From Selaginella moellendorffii (taxonomy: Eukaryota > Streptophyta > Lycopodiopsida > Selaginellales > Selaginellaceae), in NCBI RefSeq assembly GCF_000143415.4, contig NW_003314323.1:996499-1060498 (forward strand): DNA of 64,000 nt. The letters are read 5' to 3'. The position numbers and the translations under genes were made by a program. Below are positions 43,938 to 56,880 of this stretch, piece after piece; position 1 is the first letter of the stretch, and every line of letters begins with the position of its first letter. The notes under the pieces are model-generated. The model did not search any database. It was not told the DNA's origin and worked only from the letters and a program-made list of their open reading frames with translations.

Positions 43938-46900
43938 ATGCAGCCACTATGCAAAATGATGTCCTTAATCTACATATGGCATATAAAAAATGATATATAA
44001 TTTAAACATAGTTTTATTTTTGTCATATTATATATTATGAATCTATGCACACCATTGTTTGTAAATCCAAATCTGAAATCCATGGCCAAGCAACATTTCA
44101 GTGTAAATCCTAATCTATTTTCTATGCTAAAGCTGGGTAGTGCACTCCATCTCTTGTGAACAGTTAGGTTTTTGGAAGGTCTAAAGTTGGATATATTGAT
44201 AGCAACCAGGGAGTTTGTCTTTTGCATCTGTCATCTTGCAGTAAAGGCAACTCAAAACTTGGCACCATTCATTCGTTGGAATGTTGTGTCTTTGGGTGAT
44301 GTTATGAATTTTTACTTAGTTTCTTCCGGACAAGTGGTGTTAATGCCTCCTTAAAGGTTGAAGATCTAAGCTGTGACAGCTCCATGGTGGAAAAGAAAAG
44401 GAACAAATGGTGAAAGAAAGAAGAAAAAAATTTTAAAACAAAGAAAGGAAAAAAAGAGTGAAAGAAATCACTGAGTGTTGCCCACTCAAATGCAATGAAT
44501 CTTTGATGTTTGGTGGAGGCTCCTTGAGCTGGAAGAACCTTGGTTTTAACTCCAAAAGGTTGGCTAGACTTGGGAAAATCCTATTAATTCCTCTTGGGGA
44601 CCATCAAAGGTGATTCGTTTCCTAGGAGAAAGAGAACTCCTTGTCAAGTGTTTTGATGCAGGGAAAGACGTCCTACTTCTCTATTATTGATCTAGTGGCC
44701 TTGTGCAGTGGTGAGGGATGCAAAGACTGTCTTGAATTTCCCTAAAGGATGAAGGAATTTGCTCAGGTATATGGTCTTCTTTGTTGACTGGAAGTGACTG
44801 GTGGAGACAATGTCTATCATATCTTGTGCTACATGGCCTTCTAATGATGAATTCGCTGCCCCCAAAGTCAAAGATTGCAACTAGAACATGTGTTATGCTT
44901 GTGAACTGCTTCTTAGTCTAATTGATCTGGTGACTAGTGCTCTGGAATGTTGTTGGTGATGTACAGTAACAAGTAATGTTCCTGAATCATCCATGCTGGA
45001 GGAACCTCAGACGCTGATGTAAGAAGTTCAAGTCCCATCTCACTTGACTAGCCGAAGCTTTTTCTCAAACCTTTGGAGTTGTACCACTACTTTGTCTGCT
45101 TTTTTGTACTAATGTTTACCTTTTAGAATTTTCTCTACAAGTCCATGTACTTTACCATGCTACTTTGTGGTGACTCTCCACAGCTTTGAGCCAGTTCCTG
45201 TTGGTTGGCACATCTTCATTTTTTTGTCATGAGTTAGAGTGTTTTTGTCCTGCTTCAATAGTGTCAAGTTGATGGTCTCTAGCTGCTCAACATCAAGGAA
45301 AATTGTTAGTTCCTTGTCGTCATCTTTCTTGGGCATCCGTTGCTCTACGAACTGCTCTTGCACACATGCTGTATGTTTGGTTGGCTCTCTGCAGCTTTGG
45401 AAGACTCTAGACTCTTCGTGAGTGTTCTCATGTTGATAAAATCTGAAACAGTGACCCAGAAGATAGAAATCTCCTCTTCTCTTGGTGTAGCAATTATTTG
45501 TGTCATCTCAAGAATGTTGGCTATTGTGTGTGTGTATTGGATGAAGTCCAGGCTGCTGAAACTTGATACCCCAATCACTTTCACAAGTTTCCGTCATCCA
45601 TTCATGTTCTATCCAGACTACAAGGCCAACAATAGATAAACAGACATATAATAAACAGGCAGCAACAAACATCATCACCAATCACAAGATACTACTTTGC
45701 CCGCATATGTTATATTCCTGGAGAGATTCCCCACTTGGGATACTACTCACTACAAACACAAAAGTGACACTTCGGGTGCCTGACACCACCTTTTAAGCTT
45801 TGTTTACACGTGGATACTGTTGTGCAGGGAAAAACAACTTTGTCCAAGAACACTTTTGACATATAGCAAACCAGCACTAATTTACCATCCATTCATATAT
45901 TCCACTTTGTTTCACCCTTGGAATCTTGGAGCCAACACGAGGTACTTTTGGGATTGTGGGAGCCTTGGAGTTGAGGATTCAAGTTTGTGTTATCTCCTCT
46001 AAACTCATCTTTCCTCTTTGTTTCAGTTTTTCCACTTTTCTTTTCTCTTTCTCATCTATCTTTATAAGATTACCCTGAATCCTAAAGTGCTGTTGTGCCG
46101 AGCTGCTGCCGAGCTGCTGCCACAGCTGACCACCAAAATGGAGACACCACCCTAAACCCTGGGGGAAAATTAGAATCATGCTAGCTGTGTTGGTCATGGA
46201 AGGCCGAAAGTTTGATGTGGAGGATTGGCAATATGTCCTAGTAGGTAATGTGGAGAATCCATTACCATACTCCATTAATTGATTGGAGAAGTGTATTAAC
46301 CTTTATGATATAAAACCTAAAGTTTTGTCCTGATCTGATGACTCTATGTGTCACACAGACAAGCAACATGCAATTTCTTCAATTTTTTGGACCATTTCTC
46401 AATTTGTGTCATGCTATATTAATGTTTTCTATATTCAAATTTTATCTAGTAATGTTTTGGTGTGAATGAGGGCAATGGACCAATCTTTATCATGGCATAG
46501 CATTCTGACTTCTTGGGCAGTTAGATCCAAGCCACTTCATCACACAAGTTTAGTGAGAATTCACCCTCATTTCCACTCATTCCTCCTGGTTATGTCATGG
46601 CTGGGGTTATTTATGTGTCAAGCGCTTTTGAAAAGTGATTGACACCACACATATAGAGATAGACAGACAGACAAACCCATCGTCTTTGGAGTGTGTTGTC
46701 CATTTCTCATTCAGATTTTTCAACTTTTTTTGACTTTCTTCATGTGTTCTTTCTTCACTTAGCTCTCTCTTTCACTGGGCAGATTGAATCTAGAAGACAA
46801 GAAAAGCAAAAAAAGAGTTAGCACTATAAGAAGCGCTTGGAAGTTTCAATACCTCGCAATCTTGCCCGACTTGGTCATCCCTCCAATCTGGTCATCAAGA

Positions 46901-47640
46901 ACTAAAAACTCTCTCTAAGAGAGAGAAAGAGACCAAAGTTCTAGTTTTTTCTCACCTCAATTAGGCGACTTTATTTGAGCACATGTTTCTCACAGTCCTA
47001 ACGTCCAAAAATCCTGATATTTCTTGAGTCTGGTAGAGTTATATTTCTAATTCTGTTGAGGTATAGCACATTTGAGACCGCTGTGTGGTTTGAGTGAGAA
47101 TCAGACATTTATAAGCCAGGCTGAATTATAATAGAGTTTCCTTATGTTTTGATGTCAAAGTGCCAATTTTTTTCCATCTTTTCTTTGTTTCAGGGATATC
47201 TTGGTTATAACTTCCTGTTAAGCTTAAATCCACTCCATTTGGTCGTCAATTTCACGTATACAAGTCGTTTCCTTCAATTCCAATTCTTTTTTATGACAAA
47301 TATATAGTTAACTTTCCACCACCATATATTGGCCTGAATCTCCAATATCACTTCAAATGGTGTGATACTTGATTGGAACATTGTATTCCATTTTTCCATG
47401 AGCGTAAGTTTATCTATGTTTCAGGGGTGGAAGATACTTCGTTCAAATTGTTATTGTTCTGTGAGGGTGTGCAGCTTTTTCAAGGGGGACCGTGTTGATA
47501 CTGCAGCCTATAACCAATTAAAATCCCCCAAGCACTTCAAGTCCAAGCAAGATGGAGATGCACCCTGGAAGTGGTTCAAGTTCACATTGGATTGTTATAA
47601 ACAACGTAGTTGTATGGAGCATAATGCAAGTGTTGCTCCA
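43938..47640. other. Gene-poor intergenic region
   Basis: I see no supported gene in 3.7 kb. Short frames have no known motifs. There is a purine-rich stretch near 44395-44470. Remnants of older insertions are possible but not identifiable by eye. Confidence 0.45.
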
Positions 47641-47644
47641 GTTT

Positions 47645-47830
47645 TTTTATGATTTGCCGGCGTCAAGATCGTAGAAGAAGGAACTCGAGATCGTAGAACG
47701 TGGATCCCAGCTGTAGTTGAAGTTCCTGCCATTTGGGAAATCACACCAGAGCTTGCAGTGCTCCAGCCACGGCGTTGGAGTGGGGATTCCAAATCCGGCG
47801 CCGCAGAAAGAAGAATCGCTGCATAGGCGA
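47645..47830 (-). pseudogene. Fragment of the At4g14100-like gene
   Basis: The sequence matches parts of the 5' exon of the gene at 51.0-51.47 kb, with long shared runs such as GGCGTTGGAGTGGGGATTCC and GTGGATCCCAGCTG. Several internal segments are missing and the frame is broken. It is a truncated duplicate 3.5 kb from its source, in the same orientation. Confidence 0.75.
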
Positions 47831-48051
47831 GCTTACCATAGCCGACAAAAAATATCAGGATATATATCAGAAAATATACATGGATTTCAGGTTCTACCGA
47901 TGCGGAACATGTATGTGCCTCGGCTGCACACTTTCCCTGTCCCGTCGTTTGTTGGGGGTGCTCCTAGACCTCCTTGGTGGTAGTAGCAAGTATGGCGCGT
48001 AAAATTTCATATCTTTACATTCAAGGAAATGTGTATCAAACCATTATTTCG

Positions 48052-49504
48052 CTACTCTTTGGAGCTCCACTCCTGATACCTGTGCAAGCTCCCTGGAAAA
48101 TCCGTGAAGAGTCCATCGACTTTAACAGTCTTGATCCAGTATTCGAATTCCTCGTATGGATCCTCATGAAAATCAAAATGGAGGAACTGGTTCTCGTTCC
48201 TAAACGTGTAGGGATGAACCTTAAGAACAGAAAAAATCGAGGGTAGCGAAAGGTAGAAAATTTGGAGCGGACAAACCTGGAGATGCCGAGAGTGAGCTCT
48301 TGAAACCAGGTGTGTCGCGTTCATCAAATAACCAGTGGTGATGTTTGGAGGCACTATCGTATCCTTCCAGGGTCCAATGCCAACAACATAGTTGCTGATG
48401 AAATCCAAGTATCGGTTTGATGTTATCTCTGCATAACTCTGCCACAATTGAAGCTTTTCAGCATTCAATCGCCTTTGGTTTGTGGATACCTGGTTTGTGT
48501 CCTGCGTACGAACCGTGGCATCGTCGATCAGAAAGATTTTTGGAGAGTCTGTGATGTTCGAGATGTACATAAGCGACGTTGGAGCAAAGCTTTGTATAAA
48601 GATTGGCTGCTTGTTCCAGTCGTCCGATTTATATTTTCCTTTGTAGCCATACTTCTGTAGGATTTCCATGAAAGAATCTTCTACTCTCTTGCCTTGAGGC
48701 CACTGTACCTGTTTGCAGAAAGGATTTCATTTTTAAGAAAAAACAAACACGAGAGAGAAGAAAAGATTGTTCTTTTTTTCTCACTTACATGTTTGTTCAT
48801 GAAGACCGGACTCTTGATTTCCGGATAGATTCCAACTGTGCGAGACGCCTCCAAGGCGATTGAGATAAAACGTTCGAATGTGATGATTTGAAGCTTTCCT
48901 GCAAAGCACTAGATAACGCGTCCAGAAACTTTTTCTAGAAAGAAAAATCACCGTTGAATGAAGGATCCCGAAAGCTATACCGCTGGCGAAGTCTTAGTCT
49001 TTGAAGCTCTTCAAATGTAAAGTCCACTAGACAAAGAAGGGAGATGATGAGATACAGAGGAATGAACAAAAAAAAGTTCCTCTTACCAACAAAGAACCCC
49101 GTGAGATTTTGGCCCTCGAATTCGTACGTAGCTCTTCGTCCTCTAAATTCCGGATGCGCAGCAATGTCCGTGACATCATCGAGAATTGGATCGTGGAAGC
49201 AAATAAGAACGCAATCCTTTGTAGCTGTGATGTCCGCTTCTATAAAATCGGCTCCTTCCTCGATTGCTCTCTGGACAGAGAAATTGAAAGTAATCCATGG
49301 CTCCCAAACTTCACTACTCACCTTATACGCCAGTGCCGTTTCCTCTGGAATTTCCCCATTTGATCCGCGATGAGCGACATTGAATGGCCTCCAGTCCTGG
49401 ATCGCAACCCTGGCCGACCGTGGGAAGCGGTACAATCGAGCAGCGCCGCACGATGATCCAGCGACCGCGGCGAGAAAGACGATGAAGAATGTTCCCACCC
49501 ACAT
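48052..49504 (-). CDS. Secreted glycerophosphodiester phosphodiesterase (GDPD)
   Basis: My exons are 49504-49322, 49270-49087, 49026-48952, 48898-48789, 48708-48277 and 48219-48052: 384 codons including stop, all introns GT..AG of 51-80 nt. It hydrolyses glycerophosphodiesters to glycerol-3-phosphate and an alcohol, a step in phosphate recycling from lipids. The family signature is clear: AHRGSNGEIPEET (first catalytic His), EADITATKD (metal ligands), CFHDPILDDVTD (second His), YPEIKSP, and the C-terminal DGLFTDFPGSLHRYQEW typical of plant GDPD5/6-like proteins. The first 20 residues (MWVGTFFIVFLAAVAGSSCG) are a signal peptide. Head-to-head with the germin-like gene, 501 bp between start codons. 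Confidence 0.92.
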
Positions 49505-50005
49505 TTAGGGTTTGGGGTTCTTCCCAGACCTAAAAGTTGACTTGGTCAAAGACCTCGTTTTCCCTCTTTCGGGCTAGAAGAGCGAATTTCATGTGGATGA
49601 GAACGTAGTAGCTCCTTTACCACGATTCAATTTCTCTGCACGTAAGAATTTGATCAGAATCCCCACACGACTGCAGTATGAGCACTGAGTTAGTGCTCTT
49701 CCTGACGTTGAGCTGCAGGTGACAAGCTTTCGGTGGAGCTACTTTACTCTCGCTAGACTTTGCCGGGTCCAAACGTTATCTATCAGTGATTAAACGCTAG
49801 TACACGTTAACTGGGAATTTAAAGATCAACGTGGAAGCCATAAAGTCAATCTGAAAACTTTCACGCTCCGCAAACCCTCAAGAGCATGTCTCGCATTTGC
49901 ATTTGCGTGAAAACGAAGTCAATCTCGTGTATAAGTGCCGCTCCAATCTCTTTCCTTTAATCATCACTAGTTCTTATAGATCTCTTCCAAAAGTTCCATG
50001 TTCTT

Positions 50006-50704
50006 ATGAACACTCGGAAGAAGATGGTGGTCCCAAAATCCATGAATTCGTTGTCACTGCTGCTGATGATGACGATCATGATCGTCTCTCTTTCATTCTC
50101 AATCCGTGTCAATGCCGCCGATCCGGATCCACTGCAAGACTTTTGCGTCGCCGACCTCTCCAAGGATCTCACCATCAATGGCTTCCCTTGCAAAAAAGCC
50201 TCCAACACCACCACCGAGGACTTCATCTTTGGCGCCCTCAAGCGTTCAGCCAAAACGAACAATCCACTCGGCGCTGCAGCGGTGTTTGGAACCGTCAACG
50301 AGTACCCGGGTCTCAACTCGCTCGGCCTCTCCATCGCGAGGCTCGACTTCGCGAAAGGCGGCTTGATTCCTCCTCACACCCACCCCCGCGCGTCCGAGAT
50401 GATCTACGTCGTGAAGGGGAGCATGTACGCCGGGTTTGTCACCACGGACAACAAGCTCTTTGCTCGAGTCATCTCCAAAGGCGACGTGATGATCTTCCCT
50501 CGGGGTTTGATCCACTGGCAGCTCAACGTTGGAAACACCAGTGCAGTGGGGATCGTTACGCTCAACTCGCAGTTCCCTGGCTTCCAGCTCATCGCCAACT
50601 CCTTGTTTGGATCCAAAATCCTGGACGAGGTGTTGATGAAGACCTTCTTTCTCGACAAGAAGACCATACAGCAGCTCAAGTCAATCTTCACTCCCTCTGG
50701 CTAG
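50006..50704 (+). CDS. Germin-like protein (cupin, apoplastic)
   Basis: Intronless, up to 232 residues. The internal Met at 50042 (MNSLSLLLMMT) gives a more usual signal peptide, so the first 12 residues may be 5' UTR. Germin box 1 (PPHTHPRASEMIYVVKG) provides two His and the Glu of the manganese site; box 2 (GDVMIFPRGLIHWQ) provides the third His. Cys residues in FCVADL and FPCKKA fit the conserved N-terminal disulphide. Such proteins are extracellular oligomers with superoxide dismutase or oxalate-related activity, or act as receptors; sequence alone does not tell which. Confidence 0.92.
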   Translation: MNTRKKMVVPKSMNSLSLLLMMTIMIVSLSFSIRVNAADPDPLQDFCVADLSKDLTINGFPCKKASNTTTEDFIFGALKRSAKTNNPLGAAAVFGTVNEYPGLNSLGLSIARLDFAKGGLIPPHTHPRASEMIYVVKGSMYAGFVTTDNKLFARVISKGDVMIFPRGLIHWQLNVGNTSAVGIVTLNSQFPGFQLIANSLFGSKILDEVLMKTFFLDKKTIQQLKSIFTPSG

Positions 50705-50744
50705 AAAAACAAATTCGATAGTGTTCACCTTGAAATAAAGTTTG

Positions 50745-51465
50745 TCACATACGAGATCTTTCCGCCATATCCAAGAGTGTCGTGTGCTTGAGAACGCTCC
50801 AGAGCTCACTTGGTACCTTTAGATCACCTCCATTTTCTTGGAAACTCTCGTTTTCTTCGCGATCAAAGCAGTACCATGGAGCTTGCCAGGCTTCGTCCTC
50901 GAGCACCTTGCCTGGCTCGAAAGTCATGACATACTGTGACATCCCTGGAAGATTTTCATTCTTAGTTCTTACAGGAGAGCGAAAGAAAAGAGACTATACC
51001 TGTGAAGAAGAGCCAGTGCACAGGCCTCTTCGTCTCCACATCCTCGTAGTAGACGATGAAACCGTCGGCCTTGGACCAGACATTGCAAGTGAATCCTCCC
51101 ACTTTCTCCACACCAATGTAGGTGGAATTGCTCACCAGCCAATCCGGCGACAAAATCCCCACTGGGAAATGCATCGTCTTGCAGCTGCCGGCGTCGAGAT
51201 CGTAGTAGAAGGAGGTGCCGTTTGTCCACTCGAGATCGTACAGCGTGGATCCCAGCTGGTGGTGGATGATATTGAAGTTCCTGCCATTCGGGAAATCATA
51301 CCACAGGTCGATCGTGGAGAGCTTGCCGCTCGAATTCTGGAAGAGCAGCGCGTGGAATTGCTCCGGCCACGGCGTTGGAGTGGGGATTCCAAATCCGGCG
51401 CCACAGAAGGCGAGAAGAATCGACGCGAGGGCGACACGATTAGCCGCATTGCCACGCGACGCCAT
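50745..51465 (-). CDS. At4g14100-like secreted protein of unknown function
   Basis: Two exons, 51465-51000 and 50944-50745, with a 55-nt GT..AG intron; 221 residues. The N-terminus ([20 protein letters not shown] and on to GAGFG) is a signal peptide. The [15 protein letters not shown] and [16 protein letters not shown] stretches resemble the plant family of Arabidopsis At4g14100 and At3g23760, sometimes labelled glycosyl transferase without direct evidence. Two Cys ([13 protein letters not shown]) may form a disulphide. Start codons of this gene and the PPR gene are only 51 bp apart. A broken duplicate lies at 47.65-47.83 kb. Confidence 0.88.
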
Positions 51466-51516
51466 AGCCAACGAGAATGAATTCAAATTTAGGGCTCTTT
51501 GCCTTCTCAACCATGA

Positions 51517-53355
51517 ATGGCATTGCGGAAGACGCTGCGATCCAGGAGGAAGAACAGCGGCCGCCGCGAGCACCCGCATTGCATCGATCAGCTCCAGGAA
51601 GAGGAGCTTTCCAATCTCCCAGAGTCTCCCGATCCCTCTTTCTTTGCCTCTCTCCTCCGAAATTGTTCTCTTCTTTCCCAAGGGCGGTATCTCCACCGCC
51701 ACATCGCGCTGAGCGGCCTCGAGCCCACCTCACGGTTTCTCGCCAACATGCTAATTCACATGTATGGCACCTGCGGTAGCATTGACGATGCTTGGATTGT
51801 TTTTGGTCGGATGCAATCCCCCAGGAACGTTTTCTCATGGAACATCATGTTTTCAGCAAATGCCTCAAATAGGCATTTTGATGAAGCACAGTTTGTGTTT
51901 AACTCCATGCCACAACATGATAACGCTTCGTGGACGCTGTGCATTGCTATGTTCGCTCGATCCGGGCAAATTGTTACAGCAAGAAATGTTTTTGATGCGA
52001 TTTTCCAGCCGGATGTTACTGCCTGGAACGCGATAATTGCAGTCTATGCCGAAACCGGGCATAACAAAGAGGCGCAAGCGGTCTTTCAGAAGCTGGATCT
52101 CGAGGGAGTCCACCCGGATAGCATCACTCTCATCTCCGTGCTGGATTCCTGCGACGATATCCAGCTCGGGAAGACCATCCACAGCGAGGCCGAGCTCGGC
52201 GGCTTCCTTGATTCGAGTGTCAACCTGGGAACCGCGCTGGTGACGATGTATGGGAGGTGCGGGAGCTTGATCGCTGCCGAGCAAAGCTTCTCGCGAATGC
52301 CTCGCCGAAACGTCGTGAGCTGGAGCGCCATGACTGCCGCATTCGCTCGCAACGGGGAGATCGATCGAGCGGAGCTGACTTTTGAGAGGATCCCGTCTCA
52401 CTGCTCTATCTCCGCCAACACGATGATCTGGGCTTTCGTCCAGAGCAGCCAGCTCCAGCGCGCTAGGAAGATCTTCGACGGAATGCTGGAGAGAGATAGA
52501 GTTTCTTGGAGCTCGATGCTGTGCGGCTACACCCAGCGTGACCATCTACATCTCGCGCGGGAGTTCTTCCACTCGATGCCAGGGCGTTTTGTGAGCGTGA
52601 GCGCGTGGAACACAATCGTGGCGGCCTACGCCCGCGCCGGGGACTTCCCAGAGACGGTCCATCTCTTCAAGCGCATGGATCTCGAGGGATTCCCAGCGGA
52701 CGAGCTCACCTTCTCGAGCGCATTCGAGGCTTGCAGTGGCCTCTCGGACGTGAGAACCGGGAGGATCCTTCACGAAAACTTCGACGATCACGGCCTCCCG
52801 CTGGACGAGTACGCGGGAACCTCGCTCGTGACAATGTATGGGAGCTCCGGGAGCTTGGAAGAGGCCGAGGCTGTCTTCTCGGCCATGCCCAGCCGCAACG
52901 CCGTCGCCTGGAACGCCATGATCGCGGCCTACGATCACAATGGCCGCGGGAAGAGAGCGCTGGAGAAGTTCCGGGAGATGGAGCTTGTGGGCGAGCTTCC
53001 GGATCAGATCACGTTCATCACTGCTCTGGCGGCGTGCAGCCACGTCGGGCGTGTGGAAATCGGGCGCGAGTTCTTCTCGAAGATGGCGGACTATGAGATC
53101 TGTCCGGTGGTGGATCACTATCTATGCATGCTCGATCTTTTGGGGCGAGCCGGGCGCTTGCAAGAGGCCGAGGAGCTGCTCGAGAGCATGCCGTTTGTGC
53201 CTGACGATGTTGCATTGACTACTTTGCTGGCGGCTTCCCGAGTTCTTGGAGATGCGAGGAAGGGTGCCACCGCCGCAGACAAGGCAGTGAAGATGGAGGG
53301 TGGCGACTCTTCGTTTTACGTGTTGCTTTCTAATGCTTATACCTCGACTGATTGA
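51517..53355 (+). CDS. PLS-class pentatricopeptide repeat protein
   Basis: Intronless, 612 residues from the first ATG. At least a dozen PPR units are visible, with repeated boxes such as [32 protein letters not shown] and [16 protein letters not shown], and P/L/S spacing. It ends in an E-like segment ([12 protein letters not shown]) without E+ or DYW domains. Such proteins bind organelle RNA and direct editing or processing in chloroplasts or mitochondria. Having no DYW domain, it would need a deaminase in trans if it edits. No clear targeting peptide by eye, though the start is Arg-rich. Confidence 0.9.
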   Translation: MALRKTLRSRRKNSGRREHPHCIDQLQEEELSNLPESPDPSFFASLLRNCSLLSQGRYLHRHIALSGLEPTSRFLANMLIHMYGTCGSIDDAWIVFGRMQSPRNVFSWNIMFSANASNRHFDEAQFVFNSMPQHDNASWTLCIAMFARSGQIVTARNVFDAIFQPDVTAWNAIIAVYAETGHNKEAQAVFQKLDLEGVHPDSITLISVLDSCDDIQLGKTIHSEAELGGFLDSSVNLGTALVTMYGRCGSLIAAEQSFSRMPRRNVVSWSAMTAAFARNGEIDRAELTFERIPSHCSISANTMIWAFVQSSQLQRARKIFDGMLERDRVSWSSMLCGYTQRDHLHLAREFFHSMPGRFVSVSAWNTIVAAYARAGDFPETVHLFKRMDLEGFPADELTFSSAFEACSGLSDVRTGRILHENFDDHGLPLDEYAGTSLVTMYGSSGSLEEAEAVFSAMPSRNAVAWNAMIAAYDHNGRGKRALEKFREMELVGELPDQITFITALAACSHVGRVEIGREFFSKMADYEICPVVDHYLCMLDLLGRAGRLQEAEELLESMPFVPDDVALTTLLAASRVLGDARKGATAADKAVKMEGGDSSFYVLLSNAYTSTD

Positions 53356-53673
53356 TGTAGTGAGATGAGTTCAGCTCAAAGTTTTATTTATTTTTAACTT
53401 TTATTGACTTCCTTTGATTTTCATTGAATAATTTTGTGAGTCTCAATGATCATTTACCACTTTTTTGCTCAATTAAGAAACAAAAACAAGAGGCATAATC
53501 TTACTTTGAATTTCATTTTCACTCGAAGTTCAAGAATGATAAACATTTTTTGTTATTGTTCAGTCAGGAGCCTCTGAAAAATATCCCTAACGATGAAGAC
53601 TATTCATTTTAGATCAATAGATCTTGATGTTTCATTTTATTGGGTTGTACCTTAACAATATCAATGAAAACAG

Positions 53674-54269
53674 TTAATGGAGCGAGGTGGTAAAGGAGAC
53701 GGTCTGGAGAGGACTCCCACAGTGATACTGCCGGATGATATCAGCCAGAGAGAGAACAATTCGGCTGTCCATGGGCTTCACCAAGGGATTCCTCTGTGGC
53801 ACAAGCACGAAATCATACGTGTGGTTCTTTGCACTGAATGGATTTGGGTAGTGGATGTTGTTGCTTGTGTTGGAAGGAGCAACATAAGGCTCCAAAATGC
53901 TCCCATTTACAGTTCCTTTCACGCCAAAGCCACCAACAGATCCAATCAACATTAGCTCAAAGATAACGTAAGTTTGTAACACTTACCAGAGCTGCCCGCA
54001 GGAATGTTTGCAATCCAATAGTTGATGTAGGGATAGACTGCATTTGGGCTTGGCAGTGCTTTTTGATCTGCCATCACCACTGAAAAGAGACGAACGCTAC
54101 CATTTCCACGAAATCCTTCAATGTCAACCGTGGGAGGCGAATTGGTGCTGCTCAAGGGGATGAAGTTGCCATTCCCGACCGTGGTAGAACCATATTGTAC
54201 AAGCAAACCCATGGCTGCATAAGCACTCAAGAGGCACACAAGGAAACAAGACACCAAAGAAGCCGCCAT
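53674..54269 (-). CDS. Secreted PEBP-like protein
   Basis: Exons 54269-53987 and 53915-53674 joined over a 71-nt GT..AG intron give 174 residues. The N-terminus (MAASLVSCFLVCLLSAYAAM) is a signal peptide. The order VVMADQKALPSPNAVYPYIN, WIANIPAGS, LEPYVAPSN, NHTYDFVLVPQ follows the phosphatidylethanolamine-binding fold (DPDAPSPS..YLHWLV.NIP, YVGP.P, HRYVF), but the ligand-pocket residues differ from FT/TFL1 proteins, so it is not a flowering regulator. Role unknown. It is convergent with the PPR gene. Confidence 0.65.
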
Positions 54270-54540
54270 TGTGAATGCAAAACAAAATGAAATATTTTGG
54301 TTTTAGAGATTATTTCTTGGGCATTTATACAAGGTCCCAGGTATCTAATTTCGTCCTCAAATCCAGAATTATACAAGCTTTCTAATAGGGGCCAGTGGTG
54401 GTTTTTACATTTCGATACTTGTAATGACAATGTTGCAGTTACGCTGAAGTTCTTAAATATTTGAGGGTTTATCCTTATAATCATTTGTTTATATACAAAC
54501 TATATACCTTGTTAGCATCACAAGATCCACTCTCTCGCAT

Positions 54541-56806
54541 TTATTTTCTATACACTGGAGCCTTCAAAGAGGAGAGGTAAGCAATATCTGCCTTCACAAT
54601 CCCATCAAAGAGTTGTCCAAATGGTGCCATTTTCACGTATCTCCCGGCCCCTCTAGCAACGTTGAGTCTCTCATTTTCCCACACAATCCTGCCTTGGCTG
54701 ATGGTCACTTCTATATTCCCCTGGAAGATGGAAGAACATCTCAGTGCCCGCGATAAAATGAAGCATAAAGTTATTACCTTGATTTGCCATCCTTCGTATA
54801 TGTTAGTGTCAATATTCGAGTGGTGAGCTTTTGCAGAGATCGTTGTTGTTTTGTTGGGATTCAAGATGATAAGATCCGCGTCTGAGCCAGGCAACACCGC
54901 GCCTTTCCTCGGATATACGTTGAATATTTGTGCACTGATTGAGCTTAAAATCAATAAAAAGTCGAAAGCAAGAGAATGACCTACTCACCAGGCAGTGCTT
55001 GATATTCGAACATAATCTGATGGAGAAATCTTCCCAGAGTTCTGTTCCAGAAAATATTGGACGCTAGAAAAACGAGGAAGCTGCTGTTACTTACCACCAT
55101 AGCATCCCACACAATGTGCATTCGCTCTTCTATGCCTGAAAAAAATCAATTTTCACAAAAGCACCATGGAAGCAACACAAATGTAAACTTACCATTGACA
55201 CCATTCGGGATTTTCCGAAAATCGCCTCTGCCGGCTGCTTTTTGTGATGAATTGAAAGGACAATGGTCTGTGCCGACAAGCTGAAACGTCGTGTTAGCTC
55301 GATTTTTAGAGTACTAGAATTTAGTAGATAGTATATTCACCTGCAAAACTCCACTTGAGAGGGCGGCCTGAAGTGCCGCATTATGTCCAGCAGGCCTTAT
55401 AGGAGGGCTCATCACGTATCTGCAAAGAGAGGAAAACTTGAAAGCAGAAACTTTTAAAGGCATGCATACGTACTGTGCAGCTACCCGAAAGTCTGGATCC
55501 CACAACTTGGAGTCGTCCAAGACCAAACCAGATGCAACTGGCTCGCCAATCACTCGTTGTCCTGCCAAAGCTTCAATTTTAGACGAAGGTTCTAAATACC
55601 AAACCGACCTGCTTGACGAGCTCGAGCAATCTCTTCCAGTGCATCTATGCTCATTACGTGAACCACATACAGAGGCGTGTTTACAAACTTTGCAAGTCTG
55701 ATGGCTCGTGCTGTGGCTTCTCCTTCCAGCTTCGCATGTAAAAGAAAAGTATGAAGAAAGAAATATTAAAAGTTTTGCTTACCAGTGATGGCCGAGACAG
55801 CGCATGACCCTCCGGTCCAGTGATGCCCAAGTCGTAGATTCGAGATTGACCTTCGGCCACGGCATCACCGTTTTCCGCATGAACTTGTGGTAGTGCGCCA
55901 AGGCTTTTACACGTCTTAAACCCTTGCAAGAGCTGTTCGTCCGTCACCATCAAACTCCCCTTGTACGCCATGAAAAATTTGAAAGAGTTGATTCCTACAG
56001 CACGAGATCAACACAAACTTGTAAAATACGAAAACGAAAACTAGCTCACCGTGTTCTTTCACGAGAGTTTCCATGTCTTGTGCCACTTTGTCGTTCCAGG
56101 TCGTAACAGCCATATGAAAGCCGTAGTCCATGCAAGAGGGCTCGGCTTTTCTTCGGTAGCTCTCAAACCCCTTCAGAAGGTCACCATCGATCGGGAGTGC
56201 GAAATCAATATGCATGGTTGTACCTCCGGCTAGCGCAGCGGCTTGGCCACTGAAGAAGTCATCGCAAGTTTCCTGGCCCATGAACGGCATTGCGAGGTGT
56301 GTGTGAGGATCAATCCCTCCTGAAGCGAAAACAAATGTAGAAACAATGAAAAGAAATGCGAGAGAAGAAGCTAATCCTCACCTGGCATTACGTACTTGCC
56401 AGTCGCATCGACTACACGAACGCCGTCTAGAACCTGTCATGCCAATCGTTCTTTAGCATCCACAAGAGAAGGGCGGGCGGGTAAGGAGGACGCTACCTTC
56501 AAATCTGGAGCTACCAATTTGATGATTCCATCCTCGATATACACGTCCGCATGGAACTGGCGATCGGCATTCACCACTGTTCCTCCGCGGATCAAAATCT
56601 TGCTGCTGTCATCAGTCTCAGCCAAGCACATCTGCCAGAAAAGAAAAATTTCCAAGCTAAGAAAAATCGCTCGATCGAAATCTCCTTCCTCTCACCGCAT
56701 CATAAATCCCAGGCGCAGCAGCAGCAGCATCGCAGCTGGATCCATGCGCCATCGGGAAGAATGTACCGACGATTAGAGCGGCAAGGAGCGCCAAAATCCC
56801 CCCCAT
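54541..56806 (-). CDS. PYD2: Dihydropyrimidinase (pyrimidine catabolism, second step)
   Basis: Thirteen exons reconstructed: 56806-56696, 56631-56497, 56433-56382, 56319-56050, 55994-55783, 55729-55609, 55561-55474, 55419-55341, 55280-55193, 55135-55095, 55041-54989, 54934-54778, 54720-54541. Total 1587 nt, 528 residues, all introns GT..AG. The enzyme opens dihydrouracil and dihydrothymine to N-carbamoyl amino acids. Zinc-site residues are present: [15 protein letters not shown] (carboxylated Lys), [15 protein letters not shown] and GTDHCPF (Asp). The first 20 residues ([20 protein letters not shown]) are a signal peptide, fitting the secretory-pathway location reported for plant PYD2. It shares a 74-bp divergent promoter with the aminoacylase. 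Confidence 0.93.
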
Positions 56807-56880
56807 TCCTTGTAAACCCTAGGCTAGGCTCTATCGGAGCCAAAATTTTAAAAGCGAGGAGGCTAGGCTAGGGTTCTTCG

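Noticed and set aside
43938-46300. Several 60-100 codon ORFs on both strands
   Set aside because: No motifs, no splice continuity and overlapping frames; chance ORFs.
50962-51702. 246-residue version of the At4g14100-like protein starting at 51702
   Set aside because: The upstream part overlaps the PPR coding region; the Met at 51465 begins a proper signal peptide.
54227-54484. ORF upstream of the PEBP-like gene
   Set aside because: It overlaps the PEBP-like start in another frame and has no recognisable content.
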